Assembly (NCBI GenBank): GCA_903901045.1
Contig: CAIUPP010000133.1
Coordinates: forward strand, 1 to 36,711
Length of the DNA stretch: 36,711 nt
From: an uncultured Planctomycetota bacterium
GTDB taxonomy: Bacteria > Planctomycetota > Brocadiia > CAIUPP01
Direction: 5' to 3'
Both the position numbers and the translations under genes were made by a program. Below, piece after piece: positions 21,683-29,720 of this stretch (positions within the stretch are counted from its first letter, which is position 1; every line of letters starts with the position of its first letter). The notes below the pieces were generated by a model. That model was not told where the DNA came from and did not search any database. It saw only the letters and a list, made by a program, of their open reading frames with translations.

Positions 21683-22972
21683 ATGGAATATCTCGACGAA
21701 ATCATCGCCGCCGTGCAATCGCCGGAGCGCTTCATTCGCGCGACCTTTTCCGACTTCGAGCGCGTTAGTTTCGCGTCGGAGAGTGCTGCCTCGCCGCGCT
21801 TCAATCCGCAGCAAGCCCAAGCGGAAACTCCCTGGCTCAAAGTCACCATCCGCCCGATCCTCCTCGCCCAGGGTCGCGCCCTCCAAGCCATCTTTCAGGG
21901 CGACCGCCGACAGGAGGCGCACAACTTCCCTCCCGAGGAAGCGCCCGCGCAGGTCGCCGCCATCCTCGCCCTGGGCTTCCGCCGCATCAGTCTGCAATGC
22001 GCCGACGGCGACCTTCATGTGCGGATTACGCGCAAGGGAAAGACGCTGCTCTCCCGCGGCAGGCCCTCCGCCACGCTGGCGCCGCCCGAGCCGCACGACC
22101 GCGAGAAGGAGCGCCCGCTGCCGGCGGGGGAGCCGGATGATTTTCTCGAGAGCGCCGGCGTTATGCGCAAGGGGAAGGTGCTTCCCTCCATGTTCGACAA
22201 GTACCGCCAGATCAACCAGTTCCTCACGCTGCTGGGGCATGCGGAGGTGTTTAACACTGTAGGGGCGCAGCACTTGTCCGCCGAAGCTTTGGCAAAGGCG
22301 GATGCTGCGCCCTTGCCGGGGGGCGTTTCCCCCAAGAGGCTGGACGCCCCCATCCACATCGTCGACTGCGGCTGCGGCCGCGCCTTGCTCACCTTCGCCG
22401 CCTATCATTTTCTGAAGGAGAAGCGCGGCCTGCCTGTGCGCCTCACGGGGGTGGACTACGACGCCGACGTGATCCGCGCCGCCGGGCAATTGCGCGACAG
22501 GCTGGGGTGGGGGGAAGTCGAGTTGGTCCAATCGCGCGTGAGCGACTACCAGCCCGCGATCCCCCCGCGCGTGGTGCTGAGCCTCCATGCCTGCGATACC
22601 GCCACCGACGAGGCCATCGCGCAGGGGGTGAAGTGGGGGGCGGAACTGATCCTGTGCGCTCCCTGCTGCCAGCATGAACTTCACAAGAAAATCGAGCGCC
22701 CCGAACTTCGCGCCATCCTGCGCCACGGCATCCTGCGCGAGCGGACGGCGGATATCGTCACCGACGCCTTCCGCGCCGCCGCCCTGCGCGTGATGGGGTA
22801 CAGCGCCGAGGTGATCGAGTTCATCGATCCTGATCACACCGCCAAGAACCTCCTGATCCGCGCCGAAAAAGGGCGCGGCCCGCGACATGCGGAGGCCCTC
22901 GCCGAGTACGCCGCTTTGAAGAAGTTCTGGAGCATCAAGCCCAGCATAGAGGTCATGCTGGGCTTAACGTAA
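21683..22972 (+). CDS. Class I SAM-dependent methyltransferase (METTL25/RRNAD1-like)
   Basis: 429 residues. The N-terminal ~175 residues form a separate domain (PWLKVTIRPILLAQGRALQA, FRRISLQCADGDLHVRITRK). The methyltransferase part begins near 177 (FDKYRQINQFLTLLGHAE), with SAM motif I HIVDCGCGRALLTFAAYHFL, the acidic residue in TGVDYDADVI and the family-specific SLHACDTATDEAI with LILCAPCCQHEL. The target (RNA or protein) is unknown. A ~55-bp palindromic repeat is inserted in frame at about residue 193-211. The 3' end overlaps the converging gene by 9 bp and contains a terminator hairpin. Confidence 0.82.
   Translation: MEYLDEIIAAVQSPERFIRATFSDFERVSFASESAASPRFNPQQAQAETPWLKVTIRPILLAQGRALQAIFQGDRRQEAHNFPPEEAPAQVAAILALGFRRISLQCADGDLHVRITRKGKTLLSRGRPSATLAPPEPHDREKERPLPAGEPDDFLESAGVMRKGKVLPSMFDKYRQINQFLTLLGHAEVFNTVGAQHLSAEALAKADAAPLPGGVSPKRLDAPIHIVDCGCGRALLTFAAYHFLKEKRGLPVRLTGVDYDADVIRAAGQLRDRLGWGEVELVQSRVSDYQPAIPPRVVLSLHACDTATDEAIAQGVKWGAELILCAPCCQHELHKKIERPELRAILRHGILRERTADIVTDAFRAAALRVMGYSAEVIEFIDPDHTAKNLLIRAEKGRGPRHAEALAEYAALKKFWSIKPSIEVMLGLT
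22259..22313. repeat. Palindromic element inserted inside a coding sequence
   Basis: Left arm GTAGGGGCGCAGCA (22259-22272) and right arm TGCTGCGCCCT (22303-22313) are the two halves of the 25-bp palindrome seen intact at 277 and 11691. They are split at the central CA/TG by 30 bases that are themselves imperfectly palindromic (TCCGCC ... GGCGGA). It is translated as VGAQHLSAEALAKADAAPL without breaking the frame. Confidence 0.78.
22937..22965. terminator. Bidirectional hairpin within overlapping gene ends
   Basis: A perfect 11-bp stem (AAGCCCAGCAT with ATGCTGGGCTT) and a 7-base loop. It lies within the last codons of the methyltransferase gene and touches the stop of the converging minus-strand gene. 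Confidence 0.6.
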
Positions 22973-23683
22973 TTGGGTTAGAGCGCCCGGGGAAGATTTC
23001 TTCAGTATGCGACTCAATTTTCCTACGAGCGTATCGACACAATGCACATTCATTCGACAGTGAGCCTGTTCAGTGCCACATGGAACTGGGAGCCCCATGT
23101 AACCAGTCGTGCGCTCGGTGGTGTTGCGCGGATGATAGATTGTGTAATCGATTTGTGGTAGCAAGAAGAACACGTCGTCGGCCAATGCCATAATCTCGAT
23201 ATCCCCAACGTTCTTATGCTTCTGAATCAGTTCCATGCCCCTGGCTTCGGCCTCAAGTGAGCGAGGAATGAAATATCTATAGCGAACACCTTTCTTGAGG
23301 TTCGCGTGAACGACATCGTAAAAGAGCGCACCTGGGACATCCTCGGCAAGGTCGCTCGTGACCAACCACACTTCACTGAGCGCCATATTCCTTTCTAATT
23401 CCGCCAATTGTGGGCTTGTCATGCACCATGTGATGCTTGTTCTATCAACGTGCCGATCAATGTGCTCTTTGATGTCGTTAAGTAAGTCCGTCGAAAGCGG
23501 CTTGACGCGTGTAAGTACGTAAAATGCAAGACAAAAAATGAGGAGGCAGATTCCGACGGCGATGAGGAGAGGCCAGAGTCCGATCTTGTTCTGAACGTCC
23601 GAAATTATTAAGCTCAGTCCGAGCGTGAGGAGCGTCGCGACAAGACCGAGCCACGCCCATATGCTCTCTAACTTGAGATTCAT
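22964..23683 (-). CDS. Hypothetical membrane protein with soluble C-terminal domain
   Basis: 239 residues. There are two membrane segments, about 10-28 (WLGLVATLLTLGLSLIIS) and 36-57 (PLLIAVGICLLIFCLAFYVL), then a cytoplasmic domain. That domain contains EVWLVTSDLAEDVPGALFYD, VVHANLKKGVRYRYFIPRS and DDVFFLLPQIDYTIYHP, a layout that faintly resembles phospholipase-D-like sensor domains, but no HxK motif is visible. I do not recognise the family. The sequence is less GC-rich than the surrounding core genes, suggesting acquisition. It has its own promoter (23730-23758) and converges on the methyltransferase gene with a 9-bp overlap. The Shine-Dalgarno is weak. Confidence 0.65.
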   Translation of the reverse strand: MNLKLESIWAWLGLVATLLTLGLSLIISDVQNKIGLWPLLIAVGICLLIFCLAFYVLTRVKPLSTDLLNDIKEHIDRHVDRTSITWCMTSPQLAELERNMALSEVWLVTSDLAEDVPGALFYDVVHANLKKGVRYRYFIPRSLEAEARGMELIQKHKNVGDIEIMALADDVFFLLPQIDYTIYHPRNTTERTTGYMGLPVPCGTEQAHCRMNVHCVDTLVGKLSRILKKSSPGALTQLR

Positions 23684-23729
23684 GTTGGCTCATTCCCTGC
23701 TGAACCGCGCATTTTACAATTTTGCAGGA

Positions 23730-23758
23730 ATGCTACACTCTTACCGCATTCATGTCAA
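23730..23758 (-). promoter_or_regulatory. Sigma-70 promoter for the minus-strand membrane protein
   Basis: TTGACA (23758-23753), a 17-bp spacer, then TAGCAT (23735-23730) on the minus strand, about 47 bp before the ATG. Confidence 0.7.
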
Positions 23759-23808
23759 CGAACGGTCCCTGCACGGTTATCGATTTGCCAGCCTCAACCT
23801 CCGCCTCC

Positions 23809-23837
23809 TTGCTCTTTCTTCCCTCCGGGGCTAGAAT
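23809..23837 (+). promoter_or_regulatory. Promoter for the parA-kdsD-kdsC-lptC-like operon
   Basis: TTGCTC (23809-23814), a 17-bp spacer, then TAGAAT (23832-23837). The parA ATG is 40 bp downstream, with GAGAGGAG in the leader. Confidence 0.62.
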
Positions 23838-23876
23838 AATCAAGTCGTAAAACGACCATCCACCGAGAGGAGATGC

Positions 23877-24725
23877 ATGAGGTCCATTGCGCTGACGAAC
23901 CAGAAGGGGGGGGTGGGGAAAACCACTTCCGTCGCCAATCTCGGCGCCTGCCTGGCGCTGTTGGAGCGCAAGGTCCTTATGATCGACGTGGACCCCCAGG
24001 CCAATCTGAGCATCCACTACGGCGTGGATATCTACGGCGACCGCAAGTCCCTGTACGACCTCATGATCGGCGAAGCGAAGGTGGAGGAAATCCTCTGCCG
24101 CACCAATTTTGAGAACCTCGACCTGATCCCCAGCAACATCAACCTCGCCGGGGCGGAGATCGAGATGGTGGGGGTGGTGGGGCGCGAGACGATCCTGAAA
24201 GAGGCGCTCGACCATATCATGGAGCGCTACGATTACGTGCTGGTGGATTGCCCTCCCTCGCTGGGACTGCTCACTCTGAACGCGCTGACGACGGTCCGCG
24301 AGGTGGTGATCCCGGTCCAGACGGAGTTCTTCGCCCTTCAGGGGATGAGCAAGCTGATCGACACCATCCGCCTCGTGCGCCGCCGTTTGAACCCGGATTT
24401 GCAGGTGACGGGCATCGTCGCCTGCATGTACGACGGGCGCACCCGCCTCGCGCAGGAGGTGCGCGCTAACATCGAGCAGTATTTCCCGGACAAGCTCTAC
24501 AAGAGCATGATCCGCAAGAATATCAAACTGGCCGAATCCCCCAGCCACGGCAAGCCGATCAGTTCGTACGACCGCAATTCCCTCGGCTGCAAGGATTACA
24601 TGGCGCTGGCGCGCGAGGTGATCGCGCAGGAGGCGGTTCTCCGCAGGGCCGCGATGCCCGCGGCCCCGTCCGACTCGGCCCCCCAGGAAGGAAAGCAAAC
24701 GAGTGTCGCAGGTGGAAACGGATGA
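23877..24725 (+). CDS. parA: ParA/Soj-family ATPase
   Basis: 282 residues. A deviant Walker A motif, KGGVGKTT (10-17), follows MRSIALTNQ; then LMIDVDPQANLS (Walker A' region) and DYVLVDCPPSLGLLTLNAL (Walker B), and VIPVQTEFFALQGMSKL. This is close to chromosome-partitioning Soj rather than MinD: there is no C-terminal amphipathic membrane helix. The tail after ~265 is disordered. No parB follows; the gene instead overlaps kdsD by 23 bp and heads an LPS operon. It could be the main ParA with parB elsewhere, or an orphan positioning ATPase. Confidence 0.93.
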   Translation: MRSIALTNQKGGVGKTTSVANLGACLALLERKVLMIDVDPQANLSIHYGVDIYGDRKSLYDLMIGEAKVEEILCRTNFENLDLIPSNINLAGAEIEMVGVVGRETILKEALDHIMERYDYVLVDCPPSLGLLTLNALTTVREVVIPVQTEFFALQGMSKLIDTIRLVRRRLNPDLQVTGIVACMYDGRTRLAQEVRANIEQYFPDKLYKSMIRKNIKLAESPSHGKPISSYDRNSLGCKDYMALAREVIAQEAVLRRAAMPAAPSDSAPQEGKQTSVAGGNG

Positions 24726-25686
24726 TTTGGCGTTCGCCCGCAAGGTGATCGACGCGGAGGTCTGCGCGCTCCAGAGCGTGCGAGATCGGCTGGGGAAGCC
24801 CTTCTCCGACGCGATCGAGGCGCTGCTGGGCTGCACGGGCCGCGTGGTGGTCACCGGCATCGGCAAAGCGGGGATCATCGGCCAGAAGGTCAGCGCCACC
24901 CTGGCCAGCACCGGCACCCCCTCGCACTCCATCCACGCGGTCGATGCCGTCCATGGCGACCTGGGCCGCATTGTGGAAGGGGACGTCGTCCTGGTGTTGT
25001 CCAACAGCGGCGAGACGGAGGTGGTGGAGCTTCTTCCCGCCGTCAAGCGCATTGGCGCGCGCATTATCGCCATCACCGGCAACGCGCAGAGCACCCTCGG
25101 GAAGCACGCCGACGTGCTCCTGGACATCGGCGTCATCGCCGAGGCTTGTCCGCTGGGGCTGGCCCCCTCGGCGAGCACCACGGCGATGCTGGCGCTGGGG
25201 GACGCGCTGGCGCTGGCGGTCGCCAACCGGCGCAAGTTCAATAAAGAGGATTACGCGCTCTACCATCCCGGCGGCGAGTTGGGGCGCCGCCTGCTGAAGG
25301 TGGAGGATGTCATGCGCGGCCTCGACCAATGCGCGCACGTGGGGGAAGAGGCCACCGTGATTCAGGCGCTCGAACGGATTGACGCCACGCCCGGGCGGGC
25401 CGGCGCCGTCTGCGTGACGGATGGCGCGGGCGCGCTGATCGGCATCTTCACCGACGGCGACCTTCGGCGCCGCGTGCGCCAGGACCCCGCGTTCCTCAAG
25501 GGGCCCATCAGCGCCGTCATCACCCGCCGCCCCAAGTGCATCCGCACCGGCAGCCTCGCGCAGGAGGCCGCCAAGATTCTCAAAGAAAACCGGATTGACG
25601 AGCTGCCCGTGGTTGACAATCAGGGGCGCCTCTGCGGAATCGTGGATGTCCAGGACCTGCTTGCGGTGCGATTGATCGCCCCATGA
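24703..25686 (+). CDS. kdsD: D-arabinose 5-phosphate isomerase
   Basis: 327 residues. It interconverts ribulose 5-phosphate and arabinose 5-phosphate, the first step of KDO synthesis. The SIS domain (about 35-180) has GIGKAG (52-57), DAVHGDLG (81-88), SNSGETEE-type SNSGETEV (100-107) and APSASTTAMLALGDALA; HPGGELG (188-194) precedes two CBS domains (about 205-325, ending VVDVQDLLAVRL). The start is a GTG at 24703 with AGGAAGGA ten bases upstream, inside the end of parA. It overlaps kdsC by 4 bp. Confidence 0.95.
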   Translation: MSQVETDDLAFARKVIDAEVCALQSVRDRLGKPFSDAIEALLGCTGRVVVTGIGKAGIIGQKVSATLASTGTPSHSIHAVDAVHGDLGRIVEGDVVLVLSNSGETEVVELLPAVKRIGARIIAITGNAQSTLGKHADVLLDIGVIAEACPLGLAPSASTTAMLALGDALALAVANRRKFNKEDYALYHPGGELGRRLLKVEDVMRGLDQCAHVGEEATVIQALERIDATPGRAGAVCVTDGAGALIGIFTDGDLRRRVRQDPAFLKGPISAVITRRPKCIRTGSLAQEAAKILKENRIDELPVVDNQGRLCGIVDVQDLLAVRLIAP

Positions 25687-26243
25687 AAACCAACTCGAAG
25701 CGCAGTAATCTCAAGAACATTCAACTGGTCATCTTTGATGTGGACGGCGTCCTCACCGACGGCTCCCTCTTGATATCGGGCGCCGGAATTGAGATGAAAT
25801 CCTTCCATGTCCATGATGGCACCGGCATCAATTACCTCCAGCGCGGCGGTCTGCAAGTGGCCATTCTCTCCGGCCGGCGCTCGCGCGCCACGACGAGCCG
25901 CGCCGCGGAACTGGAGATCCGCCACGTCCTGCAGGGGTACAAGCGCAAGCTGGACGGACTGGAGCGGATACTCAAGGCCACGAAAGTCCCGCTCAGGAAC
26001 ATCTGCTACGTGGGGGATGACCTGCCGGACGTCCCGGTCATGCTCAAGGTCGGCTTCGCCGTCGCCGTGGCCAATGCGCGCCCGGAAGTGCTTCGCTGCG
26101 CGGATTGGGTGACCCGCGTCCGCGGCGGCTCCGGCGCGGCGCGCGAGGTGGCCGAGAAGCTGCTGAAGGCTCAAGGGAAATGGCAGGGCATCCTGGGCCG
26201 TTACGGCCTCGCCGGTGGCGCCGCGACGGGAGCGCATTCATGA
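25683..26243 (+). CDS. kdsC: KDO-8-phosphate phosphatase (HAD, C0 type)
   Basis: 186 residues. It removes phosphate from KDO 8-phosphate in the KDO pathway. HAD motif I is VIFDVDGVLTDG (D19 and D21), motif II has S63 in ILSGRRS, the Lys region is VLQGYKRKLDGLE and motif IV is YVGDDLPDVPVM (D112, D113, D116). There is no cap domain, as expected for this tetrameric family. ATGA overlaps occur at both ends (kdsD upstream, the LptC-like gene downstream). Confidence 0.95.
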   Translation: MKTNSKRSNLKNIQLVIFDVDGVLTDGSLLISGAGIEMKSFHVHDGTGINYLQRGGLQVAILSGRRSRATTSRAAELEIRHVLQGYKRKLDGLERILKATKVPLRNICYVGDDLPDVPVMLKVGFAVAVANARPEVLRCADWVTRVRGGSGAAREVAEKLLKAQGKWQGILGRYGLAGGAATGAHS

Positions 26244-28219
26244 AGCTCCGCCGTGCCATATTCGCGGCCATCATCTTCGGCGGTGTGCTCGTGCTGCTCC
26301 TCGGATGGATCGGGGTCTTCTCCTCTCGAGCGCCGGTCGCGTCGGTTGTGGACAAGAACCTCGGGGGCAAGGGGCAGGACATCGTCGGCAAAGCGTTCCG
26401 CACCGAAGGCCCCAACTGGACGCTGAGCGCCCCCGCGGCCGCCGTCAGCCTCGACGGCGACAGCGTGACCCTCACCAGTCCCGTTCTCGATGTCTCCAAT
26501 CTGGGGGGCAAGCCGGACCAACTCCTCCATCTGGTGGCCGACAGCGGCACCTTCGCCCGCACCGCCGAGGAAACGGCCGAGTTGAAGGGGCACATCGTCA
26601 TCACCCTTTCGGGCCCCCAGAACGCGGTGCTGAAGACCGATGCGCTCCAGCTCAATATGACCGACAATACCGGCCGGACCGACGCGCCGCTGGACGTGAT
26701 CGTGTCCACCAAGGACGGGATGCAGACGCTTCACGGGCGCGGCGCGGAGTTCAACATCAAGCAGCGCACGATAAAGATCCTGTCCGAAATCACGATGGAC
26801 GTGACCGGCGCAAGCATTCTGCCCGGAACCGACGCGCCCGGCCAGAAGCCCGCCATTGCACCGAAGCCAGATCCCGTTCCCTCAAAAAGCCAGAAGCCGC
26901 CCGCCGAGCCGATCCACGTGACCTGCGACGGCCCCGCCATGGCGGATGGGTTCGGACGCACGGTCGAGCTCAACGGGCACGTCTCCATCGAACAGGGAGA
27001 CCGCAAACTGGCCGGCCAGCGCGTGAACCTGCAATTCCCCGAGGCCGGCGTGGAACCGGACCGGCTGGAGGCGCATGACAACGTCGTCTTCAAGGCGGGC
27101 GACGCCACGGGCACCGGCGACCTGCTGGTCCGCACACGCGCCGAGGGGCTGATGCTGCTGAGCGGATCTCCGGCGGTCGTCACGCAGGACACCGGCGAAA
27201 TCCGCGCCGACCGGATTGAGCTCAATGCCACAAGCAACGGCATCTCGGTGCCGGTCAAAGGCTCCCTGTTCATGACGGCGAAGACCGAGGGGGCGTCGAA
27301 GATGTCCGTCCGATGGACCACCCGCCTGCAGTTCGACCCTGTCGGGCATGCCGCAGTCTTTCGGGGCAACGTCGTCTTTGTCCGCGATGACCTGATGCTC
27401 GAAAGCCAGACGCTGCGCATCCTGCTGGACGAGTCCAACCGGCAGGTGAGACAGTGCTTCGCCGAAGGGGACGTGCGTGTCACCGGCCAGATCGCTTCGT
27501 ATGCAAAGGGAGGGCAGGCCAAGCTGGCTTCCTCGCGCAAGTCGCCGACCGGCGGCGAGCCGCAGCACATGAAAGCCAGGACGTTGAACATCCTCTTCAC
27601 CGACCAGAACCAGTTGCAGGGGTTCGAGGCGAACGGCGACGTGGCCGTGGATCACGAGGCTCAACGGCTCACGTGCGATAAACTCACCGGGGAAGCAGGT
27701 CCGGACGGCCACGTCACGCAACTCGTCTCTGCCGGGCATGTCCTGATCCACGAAGTGCCGGCGGAAGGCCAGATCGAGCGGACGATGTCGGCGCAGAAAG
27801 CCATCTCCAGCGTGGATGCAGAAGGCAACATCACCGGCTTCGTGGCGACGGGTCGCGTCGTGGTGACTGAGGTCACGCGCAAGACACACTCGGGGCAGGA
27901 TGTGGCGACCGAGCGCAAGATGCGCTCGGAACGCATGACGGTAACCATTGGGCCGGACCAGAAGATGAAGACGTTGGAGGCCACAGGCGGCATAGTGACG
28001 ATTGAGGAGGATGGGCGCACGGCGAGGGGGGATGTTCTGAATTGGAACGTGACCACCGGACTGGGCGTCCTCACCGGCTCCCCCGTGGAGTTGCGCCAGG
28101 GCCGCAGCAGGCTCTATGGAGACCAGATCGATTTTTCGCAGGAGCAGGGGAGCATGCGCATTCGCAGCGCGGTGCGCGTCGAGGGGTCGGTCGAAAAGAG
28201 GCAACCGAAGGATCTCTGA
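26240..28219 (+). CDS. Very long LptC/OstA-like LPS-transport protein
   Basis: 659 residues. The N-terminal anchor (about 7-27, FAAIIFGGVLVLLLGWIGVF) is followed by a periplasmic part composed of repeated beta-jellyroll segments. Examples are VDVSNLGG-type LDVSNLGGKPDQLLHLVADS, LHGRGAEFNIKQRTIKILSE, ELNGHVSIEQGDRKLAG, ANGDVAVDHEAQRLTCDKLT and MKTLEATGGIVTIEEDGRTA. Such OstA/LptA-like strands form the hydrophobic groove that carries LPS. Ordinary LptC is ~190 and LptA ~180 residues, so this may combine LptC with several LptA-like modules. A Pro-rich linker lies at about 200-228 (PKPDPVPSKSQKPPAEP). It begins in the kdsC stop (ATGA), ends the operon and is closed by the hairpin at 28225. No lptB ATPase gene follows. 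Confidence 0.78.
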   Translation: MKLRRAIFAAIIFGGVLVLLLGWIGVFSSRAPVASVVDKNLGGKGQDIVGKAFRTEGPNWTLSAPAAAVSLDGDSVTLTSPVLDVSNLGGKPDQLLHLVADSGTFARTAEETAELKGHIVITLSGPQNAVLKTDALQLNMTDNTGRTDAPLDVIVSTKDGMQTLHGRGAEFNIKQRTIKILSEITMDVTGASILPGTDAPGQKPAIAPKPDPVPSKSQKPPAEPIHVTCDGPAMADGFGRTVELNGHVSIEQGDRKLAGQRVNLQFPEAGVEPDRLEAHDNVVFKAGDATGTGDLLVRTRAEGLMLLSGSPAVVTQDTGEIRADRIELNATSNGISVPVKGSLFMTAKTEGASKMSVRWTTRLQFDPVGHAAVFRGNVVFVRDDLMLESQTLRILLDESNRQVRQCFAEGDVRVTGQIASYAKGGQAKLASSRKSPTGGEPQHMKARTLNILFTDQNQLQGFEANGDVAVDHEAQRLTCDKLTGEAGPDGHVTQLVSAGHVLIHEVPAEGQIERTMSAQKAISSVDAEGNITGFVATGRVVVTEVTRKTHSGQDVATERKMRSERMTVTIGPDQKMKTLEATGGIVTIEEDGRTARGDVLNWNVTTGLGVLTGSPVELRQGRSRLYGDQIDFSQEQGSMRIRSAVRVEGSVEKRQPKDL

Positions 28220-28224
28220 GGAAG

Positions 28225-28278
28225 GAAAAGGGATCGGGCGGCTCTTCCAACGCTGGAATAGCCGCCCGATCCCTTTTC
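28225..28278. terminator. Bidirectional terminator between converging genes
   Basis: A perfect 19-bp stem (GAAAAGGGATCGGGCGGCT at 28225-28243 with its complement at 28260-28278). The middle (TTCCA acgc TGGAA) adds a further 5-bp stem, giving one long hairpin. The A-run before and T-run after it suit termination in both directions. It lies 6 bp after the LptC-like stop and 20 bp from the stop of the BamB-like gene. Confidence 0.88.
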
Positions 28279-28298
28279 GCTATGAGGGAAAATGCGCC

Positions 28299-29423
28299 TT
28301 ACGGCTTCTGTATCTTGCCCTCTGCGCGCGCTTCCATGACCGCCCTGTCCGCCGCTGCGATGATCTCGCCGTTCGGGGCGATGGCGTAGAAGATGCCGCT
28401 CTCCGGCTCCGCCCTGAAGATCGTATAGTGCATGGCCGTGGCGGAGGCCAGGACGGCGCCGGTCGCGGCGTTCGCGATCACCAGCGTGTTCCCCTCCGCA
28501 GCCCGGTTCACCCAGATGAGGTGGTCTTTGGTCGCCGTCAGCACTTCGCCGCCGTGTGGGATGGTCCAGATTTCCTTCTGCGTGGCAATGTCGATCGCAT
28601 GCAGAATGCCCTCCGATGTCCGGACGTAGACCCGGCCGAATGCGGCAAACGGGGCGTCGAGCGCCGGCGCGCTCACTGAAATGCGCCAATGCTCCTCGCC
28701 GCTCTTTGCATCGATGGCGTACAGGAAGAAGTCCTGGCAGCCGACGAATACCAACCCCCCGGAGACCACCGGCGGCGAGCAGTAGGGCTTGCGGAATTTG
28801 AATTCCCACGCCTGCGACCGGGTGGATATGGAAACGGCGTACAGGGTCCCGCTTGTGGTGAGGAAGTAGGCGACGTCTCCGCCGGCCCAGGTGCTGCTCA
28901 GCGCGGCGTTGTCCATCGTGACGTGCCCCGCCTTGAGGCCGCTGCCGGGGGTCACGGCCAGGACCTGGTCATCCCCGGAAGCGAAGATCCAGGAACTTTC
29001 GGTGGCATAGACCGGGCTGATGATCCCCAAGCGCGTCGGCACCCGCATCAGTTCAGCGCCGCTCTTCCGGTCGCGGCTCACAAGCCGCCCTCCTTCGGGA
29101 TAGACCACCGTGCCGCCCTGCACCGTCACGTCGGCGTCCACCACGTAGCGTCCCGTCTGCACCCAGCGTGGAATCCCCGTCTCGACATCGAGCGCCTCGA
29201 TCCCGCGAGGGGTGCCGGCCACGTAGAGCGTGTCCCCGGAGAGCGTGGCGACGCGCGTCTGCTCGAACAACCCCGGGCTGTGCCAGAGGCGCACGATGAA
29301 CCGCGAGATCTGGGTCTGTTCCTCGAGTGCAGCGGGCTTCTGCGCCACGCTCTGGCAGCCGGTCAGAACAGTCGTCAGCAGGAGGCAGGAGAGCAGGGGG
29401 GCAAGAGGCGTCGCATTGCGCAT
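28299..29423 (-). CDS. PQQ/beta-propeller lipoprotein, BamB-like
   Basis: 374 residues. The signal peptide ends in a good lipobox, LTGC (20-23), so it is an outer- or inner-membrane lipoprotein facing the periplasm. The rest is a beta-propeller with PQQ-type blades: LDVETGIPRWVQTG, LVSRDRKSGAELM, LYAVSISTRSQAWEFKF, FLYAIDAKSGEEHWRISVSA and LHAIDIATQKEIWTIPHGG. BamB of the outer-membrane assembly machine shares this plan, but without bamA nearby the role stays open. It is transcribed from a consensus promoter at 29470-29498. Confidence 0.82.
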   Translation of the reverse strand: MRNATPLAPLLSCLLLTTVLTGCQSVAQKPAALEEQTQISRFIVRLWHSPGLFEQTRVATLSGDTLYVAGTPRGIEALDVETGIPRWVQTGRYVVDADVTVQGGTVVYPEGGRLVSRDRKSGAELMRVPTRLGIISPVYATESSWIFASGDDQVLAVTPGSGLKAGHVTMDNAALSSTWAGGDVAYFLTTSGTLYAVSISTRSQAWEFKFRKPYCSPPVVSGGLVFVGCQDFFLYAIDAKSGEEHWRISVSAPALDAPFAAFGRVYVRTSEGILHAIDIATQKEIWTIPHGGEVLTATKDHLIWVNRAAEGNTLVIANAATGAVLASATAMHYTIFRAEPESGIFYAIAPNGEIIAAADRAVMEARAEGKIQKP

Positions 29424-29469
29424 GGTGACTCCGTTTCACAGCGTGGTTCGGTCGAACGCCAGCGCAAGC

Positions 29470-29498
29470 ATTATAGACGGGCGGCGACGGCGCTTCAA
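29470..29498 (-). promoter_or_regulatory. Sigma-70 promoter for the BamB-like gene
   Basis: TTGAAG (29498-29493), a 17-bp spacer, then a perfect TATAAT (29475-29470) on the minus strand. The ATG is at 29423. Confidence 0.75.
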
Positions 29499-29636
29499 GC
29501 GGTGGGGGGTGTTATGAACTCCCGGAGCCATCGCGGCGAATGCGGTTGTTCCCTGTTTGACAACCTTCAACCCCCGCTGATATTCTGATGAGGCGCTGAA
29601 ATGCATCGCTTTGCGGATTGGCGCTTGCCTGGTTGC

Positions 29637-29660
29637 AGGGGCAAGGCATGCCTTGTCCTG
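29637..29660. repeat. 25-bp palindrome family, divergent copy
   Basis: AGGGGCAAGGCATGCCTTGT followed by CCTG. It carries the AAG/CTT core and one arm change compared with 1128 and 34481. It lies about 20 bp before the -35 box of the HEAT gene. Confidence 0.7.
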
Positions 29661-29680
29661 CGGACGAAGGGCCATTGGCG

Positions 29681-29710
29681 TTGGTTTGGACGGATGTGAA
29701 ACACTACACT
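29681..29710 (+). promoter_or_regulatory. Promoter for the HEAT-repeat gene, very short leader
   Basis: TTGGTT (29681-29686), an 18-bp spacer, then TACACT (29705-29710). The ATG is 10 bases after the -10, so the leader would be only about 4 nt. Confidence 0.5.
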
Positions 29711-29720
29711 AGAGTCCACG

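Noticed and set aside
21650-22888. 412-codon minus-strand open frame opposite the methyltransferase
   Set aside because: Antisense shadow. The plus-strand protein has clear SAM-binding motifs.
23733-25241. 502-codon minus-strand open frame opposite parA-kdsD
   Set aside because: Antisense to two well-identified genes, with low-complexity translation.
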